Assembly: GCF_019972155.1 (NCBI RefSeq)
Contig: NZ_BOVL01000019.1
Span: 103,466 to 167,465, forward strand
Direction of reading: 5' to 3'
DNA: 64,000 bases
Origin: Bradyrhizobium sp. RD5-C2
Lineage (GTDB): Bacteria; Pseudomonadota; Alphaproteobacteria; Rhizobiales; Xanthobacteraceae
How positions within the stretch are numbered: the first letter of the stretch is position 1; every line of letters starts with the position of its first letter. The notes under the pieces were generated by a model, which saw only the letters and a list, made by a program, of their open reading frames with translations, did not search any database and was not told where the DNA came from. This document shows, piece by piece, positions 34,910-42,799 of the stretch. The translations under genes and the position numbers were made by a program.

Positions 34910-35734
34910 ATGGCAAAACATCTCATTGACCGCGGCACGCGCACTGCGCTGGCTCTTCTCGTCACCGCCGCGATCGCCGGCGGCGCGGCTGCGCAAAACG
35001 CGCCGGCGACGCCGAAACCCGTAGCCAACGCCGGACCGAAGGCCGCGCCGAAGGCCAAGGACGCCGGCGCGCAGAGCAATGCGGACAAGGGCCCGGCCAC
35101 CACCGGCGCCACCCAGGCACCGCCGGAGCCAGTGATTCCCGATCCGCGCCGCAACGTCCCCGCCAACATCTTCCAGACCTTCGACGCCAACCAGAAGGCG
35201 CAGGCCGCCAAGGTTTCGGCCTATCTGTCGTCGCTGCAGACCCTGGTCGGGAATTTCGTCCAGGTCGGTCCCGACGGCACGAAGACCAAGGGCGATTTCT
35301 ACATCCAGAAGCCCGGCAAGCTGCGCTTCGAATATGACAATCCGAGCACCATCGAGGTGATCGCCGACGGCTCGTCGGTCGCGGTGCGCGACCGCAGGCT
35401 CGCCACCCAGGACATCTATCCGCTGTCGCAGACCCCGCTGCGCTATCTGCTGTCGGACCGCATAGACCTGATGAAGGACACCAACGTCGTCAGCGTCACC
35501 GCCGACGACGTGTTCGTCAGCATCACGATCGAGGAGAAGCAGGCGCTGGTCGGCACCAGCCGCTTCCTGCTGATGATCGGCGCCAAGGACGGCAAGCTCA
35601 AGCAGTGGACCGTCACCGACCCGCAGGGCTACGACACGACCGTTGCGGTCTATAATCTCGACGCGACGCAGAAGCCCGATCCGGGGCTGTTCAAGATCGA
35701 CTTCACGACCTATCCGGGTTCATCGCCGGGCTAG
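34910..35734 (+). CDS. lolA: Outer-membrane lipoprotein carrier LolA
   Basis: 274 residues from the ATG at 34910. A signal peptide (MAKHLIDRG...GGAAAQ) precedes an unusually long Ala/Pro/Lys-rich spacer (about 30-85) before the LolA domain. That domain begins KVSAYLSSLQTLVGNFVQ and contains GDFYIQKPGKLRFEYDNP, the lipid-binding half-barrel signature. LolA ferries lipoproteins across the periplasm. Located about 100 bp downstream of ftsK, a common order in Rhizobiales. Confidence 0.92.
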   Translation: MAKHLIDRGTRTALALLVTAAIAGGAAAQNAPATPKPVANAGPKAAPKAKDAGAQSNADKGPATTGATQAPPEPVIPDPRRNVPANIFQTFDANQKAQAAKVSAYLSSLQTLVGNFVQVGPDGTKTKGDFYIQKPGKLRFEYDNPSTIEVIADGSSVAVRDRRLATQDIYPLSQTPLRYLLSDRIDLMKDTNVVSVTADDVFVSITIEEKQALVGTSRFLLMIGAKDGKLKQWTVTDPQGYDTTVAVYNLDATQKPDPGLFKIDFTTYPGSSPG

Positions 35735-35793
35735 CCGCTCTTCTCCCTCGCCCCGCTCTTGCGGGTGAGGGGCCGCCTCCGCAAATTCGAAAG

Positions 35794-35881
35794 ATTCGTA
35801 GGGCGGGTTAGCCGAAGGCGTAACCCGCCATTCCTCCGCGCAAGTGCGGCGGGTTACGCTGCGCTAACCCGCCCTACGAAT
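35794..35881. repeat. Inverted repeat with ATTCGTAGGGCGGGTTAG arms
   Basis: The left arm ATTCGTAGGGCGGGTTAG is exactly complementary to the right end at 35864-35881; inner arms TAACCCGCC and GGCGGGTTA also pair. It lies between lolA and xth. It is a typical dispersed GTAGGGCGGGTTA element. Confidence 0.8.
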
Positions 35882-35939
35882 CCTTGCTTGTGGACAAAGC
35901 GCTAACCCACGCCGAGAACCGTGCTAAGACGCACCCCTC

Positions 35940-36755
35940 ATGCGGTTCTCCGTCACCACCTGGAACATCAATTCGGTGCGCCTGCGCATCGACATCGTCG
36001 CCAAATTCCTGAAGAGCGCGCGGCCGGACGTGCTGTGCCTGCAGGAGACCAAATGCATCGACGATGCGTTTCCATTGAAGCGCTTCAAGCGGCTCGGCTA
36101 TGAGCACGTCGCGCTGAACGGGCAGAAGGGCTATCACGGCGTCGCCATCGTCTCGCGCCTGCCGTTCGAGACCACCGACATCAGGACGTTCTGCGACAAA
36201 ATCGACTCGCGGCACATCTCAGTTTCGTTCGGCGAGAAGGCGCAGCTCTCAAAGCCACTGGTGCTGCATAATTTCTACGTGCCGGCCGGCGGCGACATTC
36301 CCGATCCCGCGCTCAATCCGAAGTTCGAGCACAAGCTGCAATTCCTCGACGAGATGAAGGCGTGCGAGCCGCTGCATCCGCGCGGCGACGACCGCCACAT
36401 CCTGGTCGGCGACCTCAACGTCGCGCCGCATGAGCACGACGTGTGGTCGCACAAGCAGCTGTTGAAGGTGGTCTCGCACACGCCGGTCGAGACCGAGAAG
36501 CTGCTCGCAGCGCAGGCGCATGGCGAATGGTTCGACGTCGCGCGCGAGCGAATCCCGATGTCGGAGAAAGTCTACACCTGGTGGAGCTATCGCGCCGCGG
36601 ACTGGACCGTCGGCGACCGCGGCCGCAGGCTCGATCACATCTGGGTCTCGCGCGCTCTGAAGGATCAGGTCAGCGACTTCAAGATCACCCGCGACGCCCG
36701 CAGCTGGGAGCGGCCGTCGGATCATGTGCCGGTCACGGCGGTGATGGAGGTCTAG
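35940..36755 (+). CDS. xth: Exodeoxyribonuclease III (Xth)
   Basis: 271 residues, full AP-endonuclease/exonuclease length. Opening TTWNINSVRLRID has the metal-site Asn, QETK the Glu, GYHGVAIVSR the conserved Tyr/His, VGDLNVAPHEHDVW the Asp/Asn pair, and RRLDHIWVSRALKD and SDHVPV the C-terminal Asp and His. It cleaves abasic sites and digests 3' ends in base-excision repair. Start ATG at 35940. Confidence 0.93.
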   Translation: MRFSVTTWNINSVRLRIDIVAKFLKSARPDVLCLQETKCIDDAFPLKRFKRLGYEHVALNGQKGYHGVAIVSRLPFETTDIRTFCDKIDSRHISVSFGEKAQLSKPLVLHNFYVPAGGDIPDPALNPKFEHKLQFLDEMKACEPLHPRGDDRHILVGDLNVAPHEHDVWSHKQLLKVVSHTPVETEKLLAAQAHGEWFDVARERIPMSEKVYTWWSYRAADWTVGDRGRRLDHIWVSRALKDQVSDFKITRDARSWERPSDHVPVTAVMEV

Positions 36756-36783
36756 ACTCGCTGCCAGAGCAGCAACTGTGTTC

Positions 36784-36884
36784 CGTCACCCTGAGGAGCG
36801 CGAAGCGCGTCTCGAAGGGTCGACGGCCACCAGCCGGGCCGTGCATCCTTCGAGGCTCGCGAGAGCTCGCACCTCAGGATGACG
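36784..36884. repeat. REP-type palindromic repeat
   Basis: CGTCACCCTGAGGAGCGCGA at the left and a CTCAGGATGACG end at the right pair, with inner TCGAAGG and CCTTCGA arms. The same family is at 58836-58967. It separates xth from the convergent cyclic-nucleotide-binding gene. Confidence 0.75.
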
Positions 36885-36916
36885 GGATAAAACAGGTCTC
36901 GCCGCAACGACAGCGG

Positions 36917-37357
36917 CTACGTGCTCAGCTTCCCGCCCGCGATCAAAATATCGCTCGCCAGCTGGCTGGTGCGGAGCGCGAGTTCGTCGCGCAGGCGGCG
37001 GGCGGCGGCCGGATCGCTTTCCAGCACGCGCTGGAACAGGCTGCGCGCGACGCGGATCACCGAGCCGCGCTCCAGCGCGGTCGCGGTCGAGGGCCGTTTC
37101 ATCGCGACGATCAATGCGAGCTCGCCGATCAGCGCACCGGGGCCGGCGATGATCTCGGCGCCGCCTTCCTCGACCCGGAACGTGCCGCGCTGCACGACAT
37201 AGCCCGCGTCCGCGGCGTCGCCGACCTTGAACAGCACTTCGCCTGCGTTGAAATCGCGTTGCTCGGAGCCGATCGCCAGCATGCGCAAGGAGCTGTCGCC
37301 CAACAGACGCATCGTCGGGACCTGCTCAAGCAGGGCTACGTCATCATCGATCGACAT
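36917..37357 (-). CDS. Stand-alone cyclic nucleotide-binding domain protein
   Basis: 146 residues comprising only a cNMP-binding beta-barrel with helices. The phosphate-binding cassette is intact: GALIGELALIVAMKRPSTATA, with the Glu and Arg that hold cyclic nucleotides. No DNA-binding helix-turn-helix follows, so it is not a CRP-type factor; it probably acts through partner proteins. It lies 57 bp downstream of an orphan response regulator, same strand. Confidence 0.88.
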   Translation of the reverse strand: MSIDDDVALLEQVPTMRLLGDSSLRMLAIGSEQRDFNAGEVLFKVGDAADAGYVVQRGTFRVEEGGAEIIAGPGALIGELALIVAMKRPSTATALERGSVIRVARSLFQRVLESDPAAARRLRDELALRTSQLASDILIAGGKLST

Positions 37358-37414
37358 TCAGGGCCGGTAATCGCAGTGCGCCTCGATTTCACGAATCGTT
37401 GAGCGCGAAGCGTA

Positions 37415-38101
37415 TCACGGCACCAGCTTGTAGCCACCGGCTTCCGTCACCAGGATTTCCGGGTTGGCGGCATCCTTCTCGATCTTCTGGCGCAGGCGGT
37501 AGATGTGGGTTTCCAGCGTGTGGGTGGTGACGCCGGAGTTATAGCCCCAGACTTCCTGGAGCAGGGTTTCGCGCGACACGGGCATCTGGCCGGCGCGGTA
37601 GAGGAAGCGCAGGATCGCGGTTTCCTTCTCGGTCAGCCGCACCTTCCTGGCATTGGCGCCGGTGAGCATCTTCGAGCCGGGCCGGAACGAGTAGGGGCCG
37701 ACCGAGAACACCGCGTCCTCGCTGGCCTCGTGCTGGCGCAGCTGCGCCCGGATCCGGGCCAGCAGCACCGCGAAGCGGAACGGCTTCGCTACATAGTCGT
37801 TGGCGCCGCTTTCGAGGCCAAGGATGGTGTCGGAATCGGTGTCATGGCCGGTCAGCATGATGATCGGGGCCTTGAAGCCGCCCTTGCGCAGGCTGCGGAC
37901 CACTTCGCGGCCGTCGGTGTCGGGCAGGCCGACATCCATCAGGACCAGGTCGGGAGAATTGGCTTTGGCGGCAGTGGCGCCCTTGGCGCCGGTGTCGACT
38001 GCGGAGGCTTCGAATTCCTCGTGCAGGGACAGCTGCTCGACCAGCGTATCGCGCAGATCGGTATCGTCATCCACGATCAAGATCTTGCGGGCATTGGCCA
38101 T
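37415..38101 (-). CDS. OmpR/PhoB-type response regulator (orphan)
   Basis: 228 residues. The receiver domain (1-120) has the acidic pair DDD at 11-13, phospho-acceptor Asp56 (LMDVGLPD), Thr in MLTGHD and Lys in VAKPF. The C-terminal winged helix (about 130-228) contains RLTEKETAILRFLYRAG and TLETHIYRLRQKIEKD. No sensor kinase is adjacent, so its partner is encoded elsewhere. Related alphaproteobacterial regulators control envelope or growth genes, but the identity here is not certain. Confidence 0.9.
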   Translation of the reverse strand: MANARKILIVDDDTDLRDTLVEQLSLHEEFEASAVDTGAKGATAAKANSPDLVLMDVGLPDTDGREVVRSLRKGGFKAPIIMLTGHDTDSDTILGLESGANDYVAKPFRFAVLLARIRAQLRQHEASEDAVFSVGPYSFRPGSKMLTGANARKVRLTEKETAILRFLYRAGQMPVSRETLLQEVWGYNSGVTTHTLETHIYRLRQKIEKDAANPEILVTEAGGYKLVP

Positions 38102-38344
38102 AGGTACAATCCTTCGGGGGCGGGGCGGTCAGAAGCGGGGGGCGCTTCTGGCCGTAGCATCGGCTAGATACGTGCTCAGGTAGGCCGTCGTTACCGATTC
38201 ACAAGGCAGCGGCAGTCTACCTCAAATCCGGCGGGGCAGGACGTGAATGTCCTGTAATGCCGGGAGATAGAATGTTTGGGGCTTCCAAGGCAAGTTCAGT
38301 TTTGAACGATTCTTAGAGGAAGATCAGCTATTTCAATCACTTAT

Positions 38345-38884
38345 ATGACAGCGAAACGTGATCGCCCGCTCTCCGCCATCGAGGTCCGCAGCGCCGCCGG
38401 CGATCCGCGCCGGGGCTGGCTGACGGCCGATGGCTGGACTGTTCCGGTGGCGCTTGGACGTGGCGGAATCCTCGCCAACAAGCGCGAAGGAGACGGCGGC
38501 ACGCCGCGCGGCATCTTCCACCCCAGGCAGCTCTGGTGGCGCGCCGACCGGCACCGCCGTCCCGTGACCTTCCTGCCGGCCCGGCCGATCCGCCGCGAGG
38601 ACGCCTGGTGCGAGGACCCCGCCGACCGCCATTACAACCAGCCGATCCGGCTCGACCGCGAGCAGGCCGGCGACCGCCTGACGCGCGAGGATCACCTCTA
38701 CGACTTCATTGTCGAGATCGACCACAACGCGGCACCGCGCATCGCCGGCCGCGGCAGCGCCGTCTTCCTGCATCTGGCGCGGCCGAATTTCGGGCCGACC
38801 GCGGGCTGCGTCTCGATGACCAAGGCGTCGATGCTGCGGCTGTTGCGACGGATGTCGCCGCAGACCCGGATCATCATCGAGTAA
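38345..38884 (+). CDS. L,D-transpeptidase (YkuD) family protein
   Basis: 179 residues. The catalytic motif HLARPNFGPTAGCVSM has His and Cys in the YkuD spacing. The family cross-links peptidoglycan between meso-diaminopimelate residues or anchors proteins to it. No signal peptide is evident, so it may belong to the L,D-transpeptidase-like group of uncertain location. It is divergent from the response regulator across a 243-bp gap with an 18-bp dyad at 38237-38254. Confidence 0.88.
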   Translation: MTAKRDRPLSAIEVRSAAGDPRRGWLTADGWTVPVALGRGGILANKREGDGGTPRGIFHPRQLWWRADRHRRPVTFLPARPIRREDAWCEDPADRHYNQPIRLDREQAGDRLTREDHLYDFIVEIDHNAAPRIAGRGSAVFLHLARPNFGPTAGCVSMTKASMLRLLRRMSPQTRIIIE

Positions 38885-38986
38885 AGTTCTGGAATAGCTG
38901 AGCATCGGTTTTCCCACGCGACAAACGCGACGCGCTTGTGCTGAGATCATGCGCAACACAGAAAATTCCCGCAGGGACGAAATCGC

Positions 38987-39772
38987 ATGCTCGACAACAA
39001 CCGGATCGCCGCCGCCGCCAAGGTCCTGCGCGATCACTGGCACGCGGGAACGAAACTCGCCGCGCTCGACGGCGCCATGCGGCCGCGCGACCGCGCCGAG
39101 GGTTACGCGGTGCAGGCTCAACTGAAAAAGACATCGGGCGAAAAACTGTTCGGCTGGAAGATCGCGGCGACCAGCGCGGCCGGCCAGAAGCATATCAATG
39201 TCGCAGGGCCGCTGGCCGGGCGCATCCTCGCCGAAACATTGATCGCTGATGGCGGCACCGCATCGATGAAGGGCAACGCGATGCGCGTCGGCGAGCCGGA
39301 ATACGCCTTCCGCATGGCGCGCGATCTCGCGCCGCGCGCGACGCCGTACAGCGTAAGCGAAGTGCTCGATGCCGTCGGCACGCTGCATCCCGCAATCGAG
39401 ATTCCGGATTCGCGCTTCACCGATTTCACATCAGCCGGCGAGGCGCAGCTGATCGCCGACAATGCCTGCGCACATCTGTTCGTGCTCGGACCTGCAACAT
39501 CAGCGGATTGGCGCGCGATCGATCTGGTCGAAGAACGCCCGACCATCACGCTGCGCGGCGAGCGCTACATCGGCCACGGCAAGAACGTGCTCGGCGATCC
39601 CCGTGTCGCACTCGCCTGGTGCGCCAACGAGCTGCGTGCGCTGGGGCTGACGTTGCGGGCAGGGGAAGTCGTCACCACCGGCACCTGCCATCCGCCGCTG
39701 CCGATTCAGGCCGGCGACGTGTTCGCGGCGGACTTCGGCGCGATCGGAAAGGTGTCGGTGAAGTTCGCGTGA
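38987..39772 (+). CDS. 2-keto-4-pentenoate hydratase-like protein (MhpD/FAH fold)
   Basis: 261 residues of the fumarylacetoacetase-like fold. FGWKIAATSAAGQKHINVAGPLAGRI matches the MhpD opening, and AEYAFRMARDL and AIEIPDSRF contain the metal-binding Glu/Asp positions (GEPEYAF, EIPDSRF). The enzyme hydrates 2-hydroxypentadienoate in aromatic degradation. No other meta-cleavage genes are nearby, so the true substrate is open. Ends GDVFAADFGAIGKVSV. Confidence 0.85.
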   Translation: MLDNNRIAAAAKVLRDHWHAGTKLAALDGAMRPRDRAEGYAVQAQLKKTSGEKLFGWKIAATSAAGQKHINVAGPLAGRILAETLIADGGTASMKGNAMRVGEPEYAFRMARDLAPRATPYSVSEVLDAVGTLHPAIEIPDSRFTDFTSAGEAQLIADNACAHLFVLGPATSADWRAIDLVEERPTITLRGERYIGHGKNVLGDPRVALAWCANELRALGLTLRAGEVVTTGTCHPPLPIQAGDVFAADFGAIGKVSVKFA

Positions 39773-39796
39773 GCCGTGCGCGAGCCGCACACACCG

Positions 39797-39917
39797 CCGT
39801 CGTCCTGGCGAAGGCCAGGACCCATTACCACGGCTGTCAGTTGCAAGATGAATGTCTCGCCGCGTGCCCTTTGCGATGGCCGCGGCGTATGAGTCCTGGC
39901 CTTCGCCAGGACGACGG
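39797..39917. repeat. Inverted-repeat element between convergent genes
   Basis: CCGTCGTCCTGGCGAAGGCC at the left and GGCCTTCGCCAGGACGACGG at the right are exact complements, enclosing about 80 bp without a gene. It is a typical dispersed repeat and may terminate both flanking convergent genes. Confidence 0.8.
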
Positions 39918-40622
39918 TTAGTTATGCACCACCGTCCGCGTCCCAAAAATCGCCGAGCCCACCCGCACATGGGTGGCGCCCATCTGGATCGCCACCGCGA
40001 AATCCGCGCTCATGCCCATCGAGAGATTCTTCAACCCATTGCGCGCAGCGATCTTGGCGCAGAGCGCGAAATGCGGCGCCGGGGCCTGGTCGACCGGCGG
40101 GATGCACATCAGTCCTGAAATCTGCAAGCCATAGGTGTCACGGCATGCCGCGATGAAGGTATCGGCGTCCTGCGGTGCGACACCGGCCTTCTGCGGCTCC
40201 TCGCCGGTATTGATCTGGACGAACAGCTCCGGATGCTTGCCCTGATTTTTGACTTCCTTGGCTAACGCTTCGCAAATGCTGGCGCGGTCGACCGAATGGA
40301 TCGCATCGAACAGCGCGACCGCCTCCTTGGCCTTGTTCGACTGCAACGGTCCGATCAGATGCAGCTGCAGTCCCGGGTTAGCCTGGATCAATTCCGGCCA
40401 CTTGCCCTTGGCTTCCTGCACGCGGTTTTCGCCAAATGCGCGCTGTCCGGCGCGAATAATCGGCAAAATTGCGTCGCCCGCGAATGTCTTCGACACCGCG
40501 ATCAAGGTCACCGACGCGCGGTCGCGCCGCGCTTCCTTGCAGGCATGCGCGATCTCCTGCTCCACGGCGGCGAGGCCGTTTGGTGAATCAGCCGATAACG
40601 GCGCGGTCGGGCTTTGTGTCAT
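39918..40622 (-). CDS. YggS family PLP homeostasis protein (PLPBP)
   Basis: 234 residues of the fold-type III PLP barrel. VTLIAVSKTFAGDAI carries the PLP-binding Lys, and FGENRVQEAKGKWPE and LIGPLQSNKAKEA are the family signature. There is no racemase second domain. YggS proteins balance PLP and amino acids; loss affects isoleucine and valine metabolism. Start is the ATG at 40622 within an otherwise intact frame. Confidence 0.93.
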   Translation of the reverse strand: MTQSPTAPLSADSPNGLAAVEQEIAHACKEARRDRASVTLIAVSKTFAGDAILPIIRAGQRAFGENRVQEAKGKWPELIQANPGLQLHLIGPLQSNKAKEAVALFDAIHSVDRASICEALAKEVKNQGKHPELFVQINTGEEPQKAGVAPQDADTFIAACRDTYGLQISGLMCIPPVDQAPAPHFALCAKIAARNGLKNLSMGMSADFAVAIQMGATHVRVGSAIFGTRTVVHN

Positions 40623-40731
40623 GCTTGTGCCGTTCTCTGACAGGCGCGGGGGGTTGGCTCGAATTTTACCAAATTCGGGAAAGGCTTTTTGAAGCCCTTC
40701 ACTCTACCTTGCGCCCGGGCAAGGGACCAGA

Positions 40732-42423
40732 ATGTCGGGCGTCACTTTCAACCGCAACCGGGTCAAACTCAAGAAGGTTCTGGGTATTCGTGCCCGGCTC
40801 GCCTTGCTTGCGGTGATGCTGGTCGCGCCCTTGATGCTCGATCGCGTCCGCACGTTGGAGAATTTCCGCTCGACGCAGATCGCGCAGGCCGCGGCAGGCT
40901 ATGCCAACCTCACCGCGCACGCCGCCGAAACCCAGCGCGAGGTGGTCTCCTCGGTCGAGACCATGCTGAAATCCGCCGCCTATATCCGCGCCTCCGGCGG
41001 CATCGGGCAGAGCTGCGAAGTGCTGCGCGCCAGCCTGCCGACGGTGCTGCCCTGGATCCGCAGCATCATGTTCGTCTCCAGGGACGGGCTGGTGCAGTGT
41101 TCGACGCTCAACAGCCAGGTCGGGCTCAATCTCGGCGACCGCGAATATTTCAAGAAGGCGCAGGACAACCGCGGCTTCGTGTTCAGCGACTATCTGCGCG
41201 GCAGGACCAACGGCCGGCCGATGATGATGGCTGCCTATCCGGTGGCCGCGATCAATCCGGAGCTCGACTCCATCGTCGTCGCCGGCATCAACATCGACTG
41301 GCTGTCGCAGATCATGGGTAATCTCGGCGGCCAGCCCGGCATGTCGGCGGTTCTGGTCGACTCGACCGGCGTCGTGGTCGCAGCCCCCGCGGATCAGGCG
41401 AGCCTGATCGGCCGCTCGCTCGACACCATTCCCTTGATGTCGGCGATTGCGGAGAAGGCGCTGAGCTACGACGAGCCGTCAGGCTCGGTCTCGTTCACGG
41501 CGTCCGACGGCGCGCAGCGCACGCTGAGCTTCGCCCGCATCGCCGGCACGCAGTCCCGCCTGATCGTGAGCATGGATGAGGCCAAGGTGACGGCGGCGAT
41601 CAGCCGCGAGATCCGCACCGCCTATCTGCAACTCGGCTTCGTCTGTCTCTTCGTGTTGTTGGGTGCCCTCGTCGGCGCAGAGCGGCTCGTGATCCATCCG
41701 ATCGAGCTGATGACCAGCATGGCGCGGCGGTTCGGCGAAGGCGACTGGTCGGCGCGCGTCGCCAAGCACAAGCTGCCGTCGGAATTCGTGCCGCTGGCGC
41801 GCGCCTTCAACGCGATGGCCGCGCAGCTCAGCCAGCGCGAGCGCGAGCTCGTCGCCTCCAACGACCGCCTCACCGTGATGGCCTCGATCGATGCGCTGTC
41901 CGGCCTTGCCAACCGCCGCGGCTTCCAGAACCGGCTCGATTTCGAGTGGATGCGGGCGCAGCAATATGAATGCGAGCTGTCGCTGATGATGATCGATGTC
42001 GATCACTTCAAGCTCTACAACGATACCTACGGGCATCCCGAAGGCGACGTCTGCCTGACCCGGATCGGCGAAACGCTGGCCGGAATCGCCGCCGACACCA
42101 TGGGCTTCGCCGGCCGCTATGGCGGCGAGGAATTTTGTTTGTTGCTGCCGAACACCGATGCCGCGCACGCGCTCGCGATCGGCGAGACGGTGCGCACCGC
42201 GGTCCTCGGCCTCGCCGTGCCGCATGCCCCCTCGAGCCATTGCGTCGTCACCGTCAGCGTCGGCGTCGCCACCACGAAACCAAACGAGACCCAGCGTCCC
42301 GGCGACCTGATCGAGGCGGCGGACGCTGCCCTCTACGCCGCCAAACGGCGCGGCCGCAACGCCGTGATCGAGCACGGCTTCCTGCAGACGCTGGACGAAG
42401 CCGGGATGGCGCTGGCGAGTTAG
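40732..42423 (+). CDS. dCache-HAMP-GGDEF diguanylate cyclase
   Basis: 563 residues. A first membrane helix (about 20-38), a periplasmic dCache-type sensor (about 45-285) with DREYFKKAQDNRGFVFSDY, a second helix (about 290-315), then HAMP (RLVIHPIELMTSMARRFGEGD). The GGDEF domain has DVDHFKLYNDTYGHPEGDVCL and an intact GRYGGEEF. It probably makes c-di-GMP in response to a small periplasmic ligand. AAGGGA precedes the ATG. No RxxD inhibitory site is obvious. Confidence 0.92.
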   Translation: MSGVTFNRNRVKLKKVLGIRARLALLAVMLVAPLMLDRVRTLENFRSTQIAQAAAGYANLTAHAAETQREVVSSVETMLKSAAYIRASGGIGQSCEVLRASLPTVLPWIRSIMFVSRDGLVQCSTLNSQVGLNLGDREYFKKAQDNRGFVFSDYLRGRTNGRPMMMAAYPVAAINPELDSIVVAGINIDWLSQIMGNLGGQPGMSAVLVDSTGVVVAAPADQASLIGRSLDTIPLMSAIAEKALSYDEPSGSVSFTASDGAQRTLSFARIAGTQSRLIVSMDEAKVTAAISREIRTAYLQLGFVCLFVLLGALVGAERLVIHPIELMTSMARRFGEGDWSARVAKHKLPSEFVPLARAFNAMAAQLSQRERELVASNDRLTVMASIDALSGLANRRGFQNRLDFEWMRAQQYECELSLMMIDVDHFKLYNDTYGHPEGDVCLTRIGETLAGIAADTMGFAGRYGGEEFCLLLPNTDAAHALAIGETVRTAVLGLAVPHAPSSHCVVTVSVGVATTKPNETQRPGDLIEAADAALYAAKRRGRNAVIEHGFLQTLDEAGMALAS

Positions 42424-42799
42424 TACCTCTGGTCAAGGAGAGGGCGGAACGAACGGCAAAACTCGGACAAAACATGTCGCGAGGACGCGAAATCGCGCCC
42501 CATATCACGCTGTCATCGCCCGGCTCGACCGGGCGATCCAGTACGCCGCGGCCTCTCGGTTCAAGCATAAACGTCTCTGGAATACTGGGTCACCCGGTCA
42601 AGCCGGGTGACGACACCGGATCGGTTCCTAGCGGGCTGCCGTGTGTCGACCTTCACCCTTCCCCGCTGTACCGACGGCAGGCCATGAGCATTTGGCAGCC
42701 CCCAAGCCGTTGACCCCATGGGCGATTTTGTGGCCTAGTCCGCCGTCCCCGAACGGGACCTGAAAATCACCCAAAGCCACCCAGAATCCCTGCGATTTC
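42424..42799. other. 376-bp intergenic region upstream of leuS
   Basis: No gene is seen. It contains a REP-type repeat at 42512-42614 (paired CGGCTCGACCGGGCGAT-like and CACCCGGTCAAGCCGGGTG arms, outer GTCATC and GTGACGAC). The leuS promoter must lie in the last 180 bp but no clear hexamers are visible. Confidence 0.5.
42512..42614. repeat. REP-type palindromic repeat
   Basis: Two hairpins, CGCCCGGCTCGACCGGGCG near 42518-42536 and CACCCGGTCAAGCCGGGTG near 42591-42609, flank an A/T-richer middle. It matches the family seen at 7224 and 47023 in layout. Confidence 0.7.
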
